Positions 1 to 9,270 of a stretch of DNA of 49,675 nt are shown here, in pieces. A model generated the notes under the pieces. It was not told the DNA's origin. It made no database searches and worked only from the letters and a program-made list of their open reading frames with translations. This DNA comes from Clostridiales bacterium (GTDB taxonomy: Bacteria > Bacillota > Clostridia > Lachnospirales > Lachnospiraceae). Made by a program: the position numbers and the translations under genes. The stretch is taken from NCBI GenBank assembly GCA_012520655.1, contig JAAYNW010000097.1, forward strand, positions 1-49,675, written 5' to 3'. Numbering within the stretch: position 1 is the first letter of the stretch; each line of letters opens with the position of its first letter.

Positions 1-505
1 ATATGAGAAGTGCGGCAAAGATAAATAATTCCGTAAACAATTGCAAAAAGGTAAGCAACAGATTGTAAGAGCCATTTACATCGCTCATAATATGGCGCAT
101 CACTACCGGTGTGCTGGCATCCAGGAAAAATTCGTAGGGACGACGCACATAATCCTTGAACAGGTTTCTGGAGGTATTATACTGTCCGTTGTAAATAAAA
201 CGATACTGTGCATAATACATGAAAAATAAATAGACACTCTTCACAATATATACGACAATAAGTACAAGCGCCAGCATAATTAAGAAGCCGCTTGCATCCG
301 ATAATTGAAAGAGGTCATAAAAGTATCTTAAATATGCATTTTGAGATATGCTCTCCGGATCCATGGCTACCGTGATAAAGGGCAGGAGAAGGGATGTCCC
401 CACAGTCTCCAACCCCGCTCCTATCAGCATCATTATCATCAATAAGGCCAACAATCTTTTTTGCCTTTTGGTAAGAATTTTCGCTACTCTCTTTAATAAG
501 TTCAT
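1..505 (-). CDS. ABC transporter permease/ATPase, PglK-like, N-terminal part only
   Basis: The reading frame opens at an ATG ending at 505 and runs off the left edge, so only about 168 residues are visible. They hold the start of an ABC exporter transmembrane domain: a basic N-terminus, then hydrophobic helices. Two short motifs, RRPYEFFL and a following SDVN, match the equivalent KRPYEYYL and SDVN stretches of the complete ABC transporter at 37333-39084, so the two are paralogs. By family it is probably a flippase for lipid-linked oligosaccharide (PglK/MsbA type). It starts 18 bp after the GT2 gene, with AGGAG about 12 bases before the ATG, which is longer than usual. The ATP-binding domain would lie outside the window. 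Confidence 0.85.
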   Translation of the reverse strand, partial: MNLLKRVAKILTKRQKRLLALLMIMMLIGAGLETVGTSLLLPFITVAMDPESISQNAYLRYFYDLFQLSDASGFLIMLALVLIVVYIVKSVYLFFMYYAQYRFIYNGQYNTSRNLFKDYVRRPYEFFLDASTPVVMRHIMSDVNGSYNLLLTFLQLFTELFIFAALLI

Positions 506-523
506 ATAAATAACAATCTCCTG

Positions 524-1549
524 TTATGCTCTGCTCCGAAGCGGAATCACATATTTGTCATACAACTTCACAGCATGATAGTACGCGATCGGAGAAGCGA
601 GCACTAATTTCATGCGCATCTTATCTCCTATGGCGGCATAATCCTTTCTGTGTATCCTTCGAATGTTTTCTTTCTCTATTTTGAGCTGCCGAATTATTTC
701 CTTCGCAAATTCTCTTGTATCTTTGTTCTCCATAAATTCTATATAATAAAACAGCATCCGGCGGTAAAAGTGGTACGCCGCCTTATCGGACAGCTCCGGC
801 ATTCCCGCTTCCGCAATGTAAGCAATCTGTTCTTTCCAAAAGGGAATCTCATCCTGAAGCCTTCGTTGTCCGGCTTTTTCGTTCATGATGCTTCCTTCCC
901 TATCGAGAACATAATTATAATAAGGGACATCCAGATAGACCAGTCTCTCCATTTTGCAGAATGCTTTTGTTGTAAACATGATGTCTTCGGAATTCTTCCC
1001 CACAGGAAAACGCATCTCCTTTACAAGGTCGGCCAGAAATAATTTGCTCCATACCGAATTATATATCACATATTTTTCGTCTGCACAGACATAAGCTTCC
1101 AAAGCGCGTGTTTTGGATAATAATACACTATTACCCGCGGAGGAGTCAATCATCCCCGCTTTTCCTCCCTGCCCGGAGGTCTTTATCTGCTTGTAACGGC
1201 ATACCGCCACTTGGGCGTTCTCTCTCTCGCACGCCTCATACATGGCTCTGTACATATCTTCATCGATCCAATCATCTCCGTCCACAAAGCCGATATATTC
1301 CCCGGAGACCAGATTCATTCCGGCGTTTCTCGCATCGGACAATCCGCCGTTCTTCTTGTGCACCACCTTTATTCTGCCATCCTTTTTCGCATAGCTGTCG
1401 CAAATATTGGCGGAGTCATCCGTAGAACCGTCATCCACCAGTATAATCTCAAGCTGGGGATACGTCTGTGCCAGAATGGAATCCACACATCTGGGCAGAT
1501 AAGCTTCTATATTATAAACCGGCACTATTATCGATATCAATTTTTCCAT
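524..1549 (-). CDS. GT2 family glycosyltransferase
   Basis: Predicted 341-residue GT-A fold transferase that adds a sugar from a nucleotide donor at the cytoplasmic face of the membrane. Visible motifs are VPVYN (residues 9-13), VDDGSTDDS (38-46) and the metal/donor-binding DGDDW (90-94). The C-terminal third is basic and aromatic, typical of membrane-associated capsule GT2 enzymes. I chose the ATG at 1549: AGGA lies 9 bases upstream and residues from there match the family N-terminus. Starts at 1555 or 1588 are possible but add non-family residues. It overlaps the upstream fucosyltransferase gene by 38 bp. Donor and acceptor cannot be read from the sequence. Confidence 0.9.
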   Translation of the reverse strand: MEKLISIIVPVYNIEAYLPRCVDSILAQTYPQLEIILVDDGSTDDSANICDSYAKKDGRIKVVHKKNGGLSDARNAGMNLVSGEYIGFVDGDDWIDEDMYRAMYEACERENAQVAVCRYKQIKTSGQGGKAGMIDSSAGNSVLLSKTRALEAYVCADEKYVIYNSVWSKLFLADLVKEMRFPVGKNSEDIMFTTKAFCKMERLVYLDVPYYNYVLDREGSIMNEKAGQRRLQDEIPFWKEQIAYIAEAGMPELSDKAAYHFYRRMLFYYIEFMENKDTREFAKEIIRQLKIEKENIRRIHRKDYAAIGDKMRMKLVLASPIAYYHAVKLYDKYVIPLRSRA

Positions 1550-2435
1550 ATGCATCAATCCTAACCATATCCGGCGTAAAAATATCATGACATTCGCATG
1601 TATTCAGCCATTTTTCGGGAGCAACCACACATTTCCCGGGAGAATCGTTCAGCCATGCCCCCCACCAGCTAAAGCTGCTATTGGCAATAATGTGATGCCT
1701 GCATTTACTCATGAGCATCAAGTCGATATATCCGGTCGCTTCCTTCGTTCCTTTTATTACAGTAAACTTGAATTCACGTTTTTCCGCTCGCTTTTCTTCA
1801 CACCATTTTTCAGCCCAAAGAGTGTCGTTAGTAAATACAAAAAAATGGGCTGATGGATACTTCTCCAGCAGATACTCCATCGCTTTTTCGTAGTAAGCAT
1901 CCGTACAGATGCCGCCATACACATCTTCTGCCTGCAGATAATCCCCTCTTCGGATATGGATGCTGATAGAAAGGCTACCTGCAATCTGCTCTTCGTATTG
2001 TTTTATCTGTGTTTCTATTGGCTCAGGCATATGTACATTCCTGAACCGGAAGGCTTCCCTTACCTCTTTTTCAATATCTTTAAAATATTTCTCACTTTGA
2101 AAGTATCCGCATAAATACGAAGAGTCTTTTTTTAATACTTCTTCATCATATCCCAAAAAAGCTTCTGTATACTCTCTGCTCTTTCGTCCGAACAGCTTCC
2201 GCCTGATCCTGTCCACCAAATTCATTGATCCGTCCGTTATTTCGTTTATCTCTTCTTTCGATGCTTTCGGATAATCGATACCGAATACAGAAAGCATAAT
2301 CGGTCTGGCATTATCCGGTTCGTATTCCGTTACATCGTCAAATTTCACTTCTTTGCCGAGAGAAACCAGCTTCAAATACAGCGCATATTGAAACATCTGA
2401 TTCCCGATTCCTCCGGACATGCGAATAATATTCAT
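1512..2435 (-). CDS. Alpha-1,2-fucosyltransferase-type GT11
   Basis: A 307-residue protein with the hallmarks of glycosyltransferase family 11: GGIGNQMFQYA at residues 8-18, the HIRRGDY motif at 160-166 (GDP-fucose binding HxRRxD), and a C-terminal SSFSWWGAWL. Family members transfer L-fucose from GDP-fucose to the 2-position of a galactoside; some accept other sugars. The start at 2435 makes an ATGA overlap with the stop of the asparagine synthetase-like gene, implying translational coupling, and places the GGIGNQ motif at the usual position near the N-terminus. No GDP-fucose synthesis genes are in the window, so the donor would have to come from elsewhere. Confidence 0.9.
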   Translation of the reverse strand: MNIIRMSGGIGNQMFQYALYLKLVSLGKEVKFDDVTEYEPDNARPIMLSVFGIDYPKASKEEINEITDGSMNLVDRIRRKLFGRKSREYTEAFLGYDEEVLKKDSSYLCGYFQSEKYFKDIEKEVREAFRFRNVHMPEPIETQIKQYEEQIAGSLSISIHIRRGDYLQAEDVYGGICTDAYYEKAMEYLLEKYPSAHFFVFTNDTLWAEKWCEEKRAEKREFKFTVIKGTKEATGYIDLMLMSKCRHHIIANSSFSWWGAWLNDSPGKCVVAPEKWLNTCECHDIFTPDMVRIDAYGKIDIDNSAGL

Positions 2436-4306
2436 AACAGCATCCACTCCTGAAACATAAGTATAAACCATATCTGAATGCGCCAAACTCCGTTCTTCGT
2501 AAAGTCTTCCCAGATCTCCCATACCACATCGGGGTCCAGTATCCCCTGCTGTTCCAAGGTTTTTCTGTCTATGAGCGTTTCCGCCCATGCCCTGAGTTCC
2601 GGTTCAAGCAACCACTTATCGATAGGAATGCTGAAGCCTTTTTTGGGACGCTCCATCATTTCCCGGGGAACATATTTATATAATACGTCGCGCAGAACCT
2701 TTTTCCCCGTCTTTCCTTGTCTTTTATATTCTATCGGAAGCGTCCATGCGAATTCCACCACATCCTTATCCAGCATAGGCACTCTCGTCTCGAGAGAAAC
2801 CGCCATTGCCGCTCTGTCCACTTTCACAAGAATATCATCCGGATGATACATCATCATATCCATCAGCATAATGTCATGGTTTACTTCCTCCAGATAATGA
2901 CTGAACTCGCTGTATTTGTAAGGGCAGTCCTCATGTGTCTTGCTTATTTTCTTCGTAAGCGTATCCGTCTCATATGAGATTTCATACAGTCTGGCCGGGG
3001 TTCTTGCACCCAGGAGCGTTCCCTTCGTACGATATATATGCTTTTTCGCCAGAGGACTATGGAGAACGAGTTCACTGCACGGCTTTCTTATAAAATACGG
3101 AATTCCTTTCATCTTATTCCAGATACGGCTTACCGACTCGTAGGACGTATAACCGCAGAAAAGTTCATCGCCCGCATCTCCGCTTAATGAAACCGTCACA
3201 TGCTCCTTCGTCATCTTACTCACGAGATAAGTTGGTATCTGTGAGGAATCGGCAAAGGGTTCTCCGAATATATAGGCCAACTTCGGAATCACGTCGATAG
3301 CATCCTGTTTCGAAATATAAAGCTCAGTGTGGTCAGTTCCCAAATGCTTGGCAATTTCTTTTGCGGCTGCCGCTTCATTATAGCCTTCCTCGCTCATACC
3401 TATAGTAAAGCTTCGCACCTTCGTGCTATTCAGTGACTGCATCAATGCAACAATCGTACTACTGTCAATTCCTGCGGACAGAAAAGCGCCTACCGGTACA
3501 TCCGCTACCATCTGTTCCTTTATAGACTCCTTCAGCAGTCGCTCCAGTTCCTGCGCAGCCTCTTCCCCACTGCCCGTAAATAAATTGGATTGTCCTTTTA
3601 CTGCCGCATCCTTCATGGACCAAAAGGCGGAGATAGAAATATCCTCTTCGTGATATGGCTCCTTTATCTTTAATATGCTGCCCGCCTCCAGCTTATATAT
3701 GTCCTTATATATAGAATAAGGCGCAGGAATATAGCCATGAGTAAAATATATATCCAATACCGAAGTATTAATTTCATTGTTGAAGCCTTCTAAAGCAGCT
3801 ATAGAACCGACTTCGGAGGCAAAGGCGAAGGCTCCGCCCTCCACAAAACCATAATAGAGCGGTTTTTCTCCCACTCTATCTCTAATCAAAAATAACGTGT
3901 GTTCTTTTTTATCATACAGGGCAATTGCAAACATACCTTTACACATGCCGATCGCTTTCTCCACCCCGTAGGCTTCCATAGCCTCCAAGAGCACTTCCGT
4001 ATCGCAGGTACTCTTAAATCGAGCTACCTTTTTTTCCTCAAGAAGTCTTCCGGCTATCTTTTTATAATTATAGATTTCTCCGTTAAATACAATGACATAG
4101 CGCCCGCTGTGAGATTCCATAGGCTGAGCCCCGCCGGGGGATAGATCCACAATAGATAATCTCTGGTGTCCAAGCACCACATTCTTTTCCTCGTTTGCCC
4201 ATATGCCGGAAGCGTCCGGCCCCCTGTGAGCCATACGCTTATTCATCCTATCCATATTGCTGCGCCAGTCGCCTCTTGAGTTGCATAGTCCCGCAATACC
4301 GCACAT
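2432..4306 (-). CDS. asnB: AsnB-type glutamine amidotransferase, copy 1
   Basis: A 624-residue class II amidotransferase. Cys2 is the glutaminase nucleophile, followed by HRGPDASG, FNGEIYN (74-80) and RDRVGEKPLYY (142-152). The synthetase domain has a PP-loop at 277-283 that reads SAGIDSS rather than the common SGGxDSS. Family chemistry is ATP-dependent amidation of a carboxylate using glutamine nitrogen. In polysaccharide loci, AsnB relatives such as WbpS are thought to amidate uronic acids, and a UDP-HexNAcA pathway is present at 15.3-19.0 kb. A role in free asparagine synthesis is the alternative. A strong GGAGATGAGAAT precedes the ATG. The gene is coupled by ATGA to the fucosyltransferase. 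Confidence 0.93.
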   Translation of the reverse strand: MCGIAGLCNSRGDWRSNMDRMNKRMAHRGPDASGIWANEEKNVVLGHQRLSIVDLSPGGAQPMESHSGRYVIVFNGEIYNYKKIAGRLLEEKKVARFKSTCDTEVLLEAMEAYGVEKAIGMCKGMFAIALYDKKEHTLFLIRDRVGEKPLYYGFVEGGAFAFASEVGSIAALEGFNNEINTSVLDIYFTHGYIPAPYSIYKDIYKLEAGSILKIKEPYHEEDISISAFWSMKDAAVKGQSNLFTGSGEEAAQELERLLKESIKEQMVADVPVGAFLSAGIDSSTIVALMQSLNSTKVRSFTIGMSEEGYNEAAAAKEIAKHLGTDHTELYISKQDAIDVIPKLAYIFGEPFADSSQIPTYLVSKMTKEHVTVSLSGDAGDELFCGYTSYESVSRIWNKMKGIPYFIRKPCSELVLHSPLAKKHIYRTKGTLLGARTPARLYEISYETDTLTKKISKTHEDCPYKYSEFSHYLEEVNHDIMLMDMMMYHPDDILVKVDRAAMAVSLETRVPMLDKDVVEFAWTLPIEYKRQGKTGKKVLRDVLYKYVPREMMERPKKGFSIPIDKWLLEPELRAWAETLIDRKTLEQQGILDPDVVWEIWEDFTKNGVWRIQIWFILMFQEWMLL

Positions 4307-4319
4307 ATTCTCATCTCCT

Positions 4320-5396
4320 CTATTCTTCCGCCGTTATTTCGGCAAAATCACCGTTTGCAATTTTATCAGCTATAACCACCTTTGCGTTTTCATATTCTTT
4401 CTTCCACTGTTCATATGCCGCGTCCCACTTCGCGTAACGCTCATCTCCCCTTTTATCGGTTAACGAATAATTATTTACAATATAATCCGCCAAAAACGCC
4501 GTACACTTTTCTGCGCCTAAGGCATTGGTATGTCCTCCGTAATCGCTGAAGTCGGTGGAAAAGTCGAGCCCGATTTCCTCATAGTAATCGTTCATATTCA
4601 AAAAATCATATCCATAGCTCTCTATAATATCCGTCATGTAATTATACATCATCTGTTTCTCTTCCTCCATCACGGTCGGAGAGAGAATAAATAACGATTG
4701 TAATTTTTCTTTCTTCAGATAATCCAGCAATTGATATAGATGCTCTTCCTGCTCCTTCGGCATCGCAGCTTTCTCGGTTATTCCGGAAGTATCCACGGCC
4801 TCGCAGGGTCCCACTTCTTCCGTCATTACATAGCCCTTCTGATCATCCAAGAGCTCATATCGAAAGCACGCCAGCTGCTTTGGCAACACCATTGTCTTCC
4901 AATTGGAATGATACTTAAAGATGTCGAAGTAATACGTATACCGCACAGAGGTATCTTCTACCATAGCATTTATGGTTTTTATTCGGTTCCACGAATATTT
5001 CATGTTATCCGTGACGCCTCTTGTGTACGCCATATTATTGGTAAGATCCGTTTCTCTCGCCGTATACATACGCATTTCAAATACATACAGTGCAGGATTC
5101 TGTGTCTTTCTTACCTCCTCTGCCATGAACGTTGCCGCAACCGGCCTTTGCAGATTGCTGGAAATAGGATATGCCGTAATTCCGTATTCCCCCCACATCT
5201 GCGGCGCGGAGTAATACGGATATACGGGACTCGAACCTATCATAATCACATCTATGGTATTGCTCGGCTCCGCATAAAATCCCGTAAATCTATCCTTTAC
5301 ATCTCCGTTGGTTCTAATAATATAAGTAACGGTAAGAAGTATATATATGAAAATCATGATGAAAAAAATTGATTTTGCCGCTTGCTTAAGAGTCAT
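4320..5396 (-). CDS. SGNH/DltD-like membrane-anchored protein
   Basis: A 358-residue protein with one N-terminal transmembrane segment (about residues 9-27), so the rest is probably outside the cell. A strand ending in MIGSSPVY (52-59) looks like block I of the SGNH/DltD superfamily, with GSS in place of GDS. A late DYGGHTN (about residue 295) supplies an Asp/His pair like block V. Relatives of this fold (DltD, AlgX/AlgJ) hydrolyse or transfer acyl groups such as O-acetyl or D-alanyl on surface polymers. A role in O-acylation of this glycan is an inference. It starts 4 bp after the GT4 gene at 5401 and ends 13 bp before asnB copy 1. Confidence 0.8.
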   Translation of the reverse strand: MTLKQAAKSIFFIMIFIYILLTVTYIIRTNGDVKDRFTGFYAEPSNTIDVIMIGSSPVYPYYSAPQMWGEYGITAYPISSNLQRPVAATFMAEEVRKTQNPALYVFEMRMYTARETDLTNNMAYTRGVTDNMKYSWNRIKTINAMVEDTSVRYTYYFDIFKYHSNWKTMVLPKQLACFRYELLDDQKGYVMTEEVGPCEAVDTSGITEKAAMPKEQEEHLYQLLDYLKKEKLQSLFILSPTVMEEEKQMMYNYMTDIIESYGYDFLNMNDYYEEIGLDFSTDFSDYGGHTNALGAEKCTAFLADYIVNNYSLTDKRGDERYAKWDAAYEQWKKEYENAKVVIADKIANGDFAEITAEE

Positions 5397-5400
5397 TCCT

Positions 5401-6498
5401 TTATCCCTGCATTATCTTTTCCAAATAATTTTTCCAAGTCCGGTTTATAACTCCCGGATTGAATTCATCTTTTACTTTTGAAGCATTTTCGCCCATTTTT
5501 TTTGCATAATCTATGTTATCTAATAATTTTTGCAAGTTTTCCGCCAGTCTATTACAATCTCCCGGAGGTGTTAACAGTCCGTTCTCTCCATGATCAATTA
5601 GTTCTCCGGGTCCTCCCGGAGGACAATCCGTAGAAATTACCGGTATTCCCAAAGCCATCGCTTCCAGGAGTGTATTGGGCATTCCTTCCGAATAGGAGGA
5701 TAGAACGAATACCGACGCTTTATGAATGGCATCTGCCACATTTGCTATAGAACCGGGCAGCTCGACGCGCCCTTCCAGACCCAAATCGGCTGCAAATTCT
5801 ATCAGCTTCTGCCTCAGTTCTCCCTCTCCGTATATGATAAGCTTATAATCAGGATATGCGGAAGCAATCTCCGCAAAAGCCTTGATAATCATCTCGTGAT
5901 TCTTATTAGCATCCACACGTCCCACGGCCACAATTTTCTTTTCTCTATCTCCGTTATAATTCTCTCTGATGAATGCCGGATTAAGAGAATTTTTAAGTAT
6001 CACCGCTTTTTGCCTGATTGCCTTAGGAAAGAAGTCGAGACAGCTTGCCGTCTGCAAGACAATTCCGTCCGCAAGTCTAAAAACAGTCTTTGCCGCAAAT
6101 TTCAGCCCTTTGGAGTAATATTCCAGCTCCGGTTCTCCTCTTACCGATATTACGGTAGGAATACGGAGAAACAACGAAGTCAGTATCGCCATAATATTAT
6201 TCTTGCCGATAAACGACAGAATCAAATCCGGTTTTTCGCCTTTCCATATACCTCTGAGCTTCATAAAACGTCTGCAAAAATTAACTACCCTGCTCTTACT
6301 TGTCTCTTCTGCCGTAATATCCGACAAAATCCTGTCAATTCCTTCGCTTATCTCGTATTCATTCTCCGCTTTATACTGAGTCACAATCGTTACTCGATAA
6401 CCTTCCGAGAAAAAATATTCGGCGAGATTGACTAAAACCCTTTCGGAGCCGCCTTTATTCAAGGAACTGATAAACAAGGCCAAATGTTTGTTTTTCAT
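5401..6498 (-). CDS. GT4 family glycosyltransferase
   Basis: A 365-residue GT-B retaining glycosyltransferase. The N-terminal acceptor domain opens with SLNKGGSERV (12-21), and the donor domain carries VGRVDANKNH and the EX7E pair (Glu271 and Glu279 in EGMPNTLLEA). It is clearly related to the GT4 at 9271-10389 (shared LLEAMALG, then a DCP-GGP loop), suggesting duplication within the locus and transfer of similar donors. It probably acts on the lipid-linked intermediate in the cytoplasm. The junctions are tight: 29 bp from asnB copy 2 and 4 bp to the SGNH-like gene. Confidence 0.92.
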   Translation of the reverse strand: MKNKHLALFISSLNKGGSERVLVNLAEYFFSEGYRVTIVTQYKAENEYEISEGIDRILSDITAEETSKSRVVNFCRRFMKLRGIWKGEKPDLILSFIGKNNIMAILTSLFLRIPTVISVRGEPELEYYSKGLKFAAKTVFRLADGIVLQTASCLDFFPKAIRQKAVILKNSLNPAFIRENYNGDREKKIVAVGRVDANKNHEMIIKAFAEIASAYPDYKLIIYGEGELRQKLIEFAADLGLEGRVELPGSIANVADAIHKASVFVLSSYSEGMPNTLLEAMALGIPVISTDCPPGGPGELIDHGENGLLTPPGDCNRLAENLQKLLDNIDYAKKMGENASKVKDEFNPGVINRTWKNYLEKIMQG

Positions 6499-6527
6499 AG
6501 AAGCACCTGCCTACAATCCTCATGTTC

Positions 6528-8432
6528 TCACTTAAAATAATATTGATACCACTGTTCGAATATATAGAAGGACCAAGACAGTTTGGAATAATTAGCCCCG
6601 GTCGCGGGACCTCCGTCACCCGTCTTTATATATTCCCGTATCATACCCGATACATATTCAGCATCGAAAATCCCTTGTTTCTCCAAATAATCCTTTTCGC
6701 TGTATGCGAGGAGCTGCTCTCTTAACGGTCCGCGCAACCACTTATCTAACGGTACCCCAAAACCGACTTTAGGCCTGTCCAACAGCTCCTTCGGTATATA
6801 GTCATACGCAATATCCTTCAGAATATGTTTTTTATCCCCTTTGTAAAACTTATATTCATGAGGAATTCTATAAGAATATTCCATAACATCTCTGTCGAGA
6901 ATCGGACATCTCGCCTCCAGTGAATATTTCATGGATGCCCTGTCCACCTTACAGAGGATATCTCCCGGAAGATAAGTATCCATATCTAAGAGCATACGGC
7001 GTATCTGCCATCTATTCTCCCCGTATTTACTTTCTATTTCATAGTGGCAGGGAAGCTCGCTTCCGTCATTCTTTACCATAGCATTGGCGCGTACGATGTA
7101 ATTGCTGGCGCCAAATTGTGTTTTTGTCTCTTTATTCCGGTTCTCGGCAATAACGCGCACCCTAAAGGGCAGTTTCTCCGAAAGTCCTGTCTTATTTATA
7201 AGAGGAAGGCTGTATAATCCATGTACCGCAGCACCCGCCATATCCAGCATTTGTGCCTGCGCTACATTTTCATAAATATTATAACCGCAGAAAAATTCGT
7301 CGCCTCCGTCTCCGGAAAGTGCTACCGTCACATGCTCTCTGGCCAGAGCGGATACGAGCATGGAGGGTATCTGAGAGCTGTCCGCAAATGGTTCATCATA
7401 ATACTTCGGTATGCTTTCTACGAGTTCAAACATCTGTTTTTCATCGATGTACATTTCCGTATGGTTCGTACCGAGATATTCCGCCACTTCTTTCGCGTAT
7501 TTAGCCTCGTTATACTTTTCTTCATGGAATCCGATGGAAAAGGTTTTGACAGGCTCCGAAGAATGTTCCTGAGCCATCGCTGTAATCAAGGAAGAATCAT
7601 AGCCGCCGCTTAAGAATGAACCTAACGGAACATCCGCAATCATCCGGGAGGATGTCGCTTTCTTCAGAAGCTCCTTCAGTTCTCCCTTGGCCTGCGAGTA
7701 ATCGGTAACCATATTATTTTTCTGCTTGGCATATACATCTTTTATATCCCAATATTTCCATACTTCCTTCGCCAAGCCTTGCGGTTGTTTGCTGACGGAA
7801 AGCTTTAAAATTGCCCCAGGCTCGAGTTTATATACGTTCTCGAAGATGGTCTCCGGCGCATTGATGTACTGCTGATACAGATACCGGGAAATAACCTCTT
7901 TTCTTATTGTTTTCTTAAACCCCGGAAAAGACATAATTGGTTTTAACTCCGAAGCAAAGACCAATTCCTCTCCATTATCCATATAATACAGGGGCTTTTT
8001 CCCTATGCGGTCGCGCACCAAATACAATTCCCCGCTCTCCCTGTCGAACAGCGCAAAGGCAAACATACCGTTGAGTCGCTCTACGCTGCTTATTCCCCAT
8101 TTCAGATAAGCGGCGATAATCACTTCCGTGTCGCAGCTCGAGCAAAACGGATAGTCGGACAATTGTTCCTTTAACTCATGGAAATTATAAATCTCACCGT
8201 TAAATACCACGCTAATCCGTCCATTGTCGGAATGCATCGGCTGATGTCCCAGTACGGACAAATCCAGTATGGAAAGCCTGCGCTGCGCAAGCCCCATGTG
8301 GTATCCATCCTTCAGCTCATATATTTCTTCACCGCTGTCGTCGGGGCCTCTATGATACATTGTGTTATTTATTTCTTTCAACTGTGCCAGCTTGATATCC
8401 TGTCTGGACACAAATCCGCATATACCGCACAT
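6528..8432 (-). CDS. asnB: AsnB-type glutamine amidotransferase, copy 2
   Basis: A 634-residue homolog of the protein at 2432-4306. Cys2 begins the glutaminase domain; FNGEIYN (77-83), RDRIGKKPLYY (140-150) and a canonical PP-loop SGGYDSS (275-281) are all present, as is a downstream EPFADSSQIP stretch shared with copy 1. The catalytic residues look intact, so it should amidate a carboxylate from glutamine and ATP. The two copies have diverged, including in the PP-loop, which argues for different carboxylate substrates rather than recent duplication. The start has a textbook AGGAGG 7 bases before the ATG. It lies between a deacetylase-like gene and a GT4. Confidence 0.93.
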   Translation of the reverse strand: MCGICGFVSRQDIKLAQLKEINNTMYHRGPDDSGEEIYELKDGYHMGLAQRRLSILDLSVLGHQPMHSDNGRISVVFNGEIYNFHELKEQLSDYPFCSSCDTEVIIAAYLKWGISSVERLNGMFAFALFDRESGELYLVRDRIGKKPLYYMDNGEELVFASELKPIMSFPGFKKTIRKEVISRYLYQQYINAPETIFENVYKLEPGAILKLSVSKQPQGLAKEVWKYWDIKDVYAKQKNNMVTDYSQAKGELKELLKKATSSRMIADVPLGSFLSGGYDSSLITAMAQEHSSEPVKTFSIGFHEEKYNEAKYAKEVAEYLGTNHTEMYIDEKQMFELVESIPKYYDEPFADSSQIPSMLVSALAREHVTVALSGDGGDEFFCGYNIYENVAQAQMLDMAGAAVHGLYSLPLINKTGLSEKLPFRVRVIAENRNKETKTQFGASNYIVRANAMVKNDGSELPCHYEIESKYGENRWQIRRMLLDMDTYLPGDILCKVDRASMKYSLEARCPILDRDVMEYSYRIPHEYKFYKGDKKHILKDIAYDYIPKELLDRPKVGFGVPLDKWLRGPLREQLLAYSEKDYLEKQGIFDAEYVSGMIREYIKTGDGGPATGANYSKLSWSFYIFEQWYQYYFK

Positions 8433-8478
8433 ACCGGTACCTCCTGCTGTCTATAATCCGCCTGAATCAATCGCCCTT

Positions 8479-9234
8479 TTACTTGACATATTCCAAAAAG
8501 CTATCCTTATATTCTGCGAAATCTTTGCATTCCCTGTCAATGCTGTCGATTAACTCCACATACTTCTCCCGTATCAGAGCTCGATAATTATCATAATTGT
8601 CGTAGCCTTTCTTGGTCCATGCAAAGGGGTGAGTCAGAATCTGTACCTTGGCATGTCCAAGAATGTTCTTCTCATTTGGATAACCGTATCTCCATATATG
8701 ATTCGCATCGGATAAGTATTTTACCCCGAGTACGGAATCCTCCGTCACATTTTCGGCAAAAGTGAAAAAGTCATTCTGATATGCATTGATAATACCCGGA
8801 AGCTTTATATTTTCAGCCAGAATCGTCGGTGATGGACGATGAATGGAAAACTGTGTTATTTCAAATCCAAGCATTTCACTCAGCATATGCATTTCCTTTA
8901 CAATCTGCCTGCGGATCTCCTGCATATCGGTCATTCCATTCAATGCAAAATGAAGGCCTATATTTTGTCCCCTCTCGTGCATATCGCATATCATATCTCT
9001 GTTTTTTCTGGACAATAGATTATAGGAATTGTTTGTCCACTGGAAGAAGAAAGTGGACGTGAAATCCATTCCGGTTTCCACCTTTGCCAGGTCATAAGCC
9101 CGTTCCACGCTATACTCCACATCGTGGCGCATAATGATGAATTTATCCCTGTGAAGCGCTTCCTCGTAATTTGCCTGCAGCCCGGTAGATTTAATAATCC
9201 TTATAATCTCTTTATAATCATCAAATGAAAACAT
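8479..9234 (-). CDS. NodB/CE4-like polysaccharide deacetylase family protein
   Basis: A 251-residue protein related to the polysaccharide deacetylase superfamily. RHDVE near residue 36 stands where the catalytic/metal Asp pair of NodB proteins occurs (here a single HD followed by Glu). NIGLHFALNG and SIHRPS supply the later His residues. Members remove N-acyl groups from amino sugars or peptidoglycan, but this subgroup is poorly characterised. No signal peptide is visible, so it would act in the cytoplasm, on a nucleotide sugar or a lipid-linked intermediate. AAGGAG lies 7 bases before the ATG. In the Arn pathway a comparable enzyme, ArnD, deformylates a lipid-linked amino sugar, a parallel worth noting here. 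Confidence 0.8.
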   Translation of the reverse strand: MFSFDDYKEIIRIIKSTGLQANYEEALHRDKFIIMRHDVEYSVERAYDLAKVETGMDFTSTFFFQWTNNSYNLLSRKNRDMICDMHERGQNIGLHFALNGMTDMQEIRRQIVKEMHMLSEMLGFEITQFSIHRPSPTILAENIKLPGIINAYQNDFFTFAENVTEDSVLGVKYLSDANHIWRYGYPNEKNILGHAKVQILTHPFAWTKKGYDNYDNYRALIREKYVELIDSIDRECKDFAEYKDSFLEYVK

Positions 9235-9270
9235 TTTTCTACTCCTTTATCTTACTACCTTTAATATTCT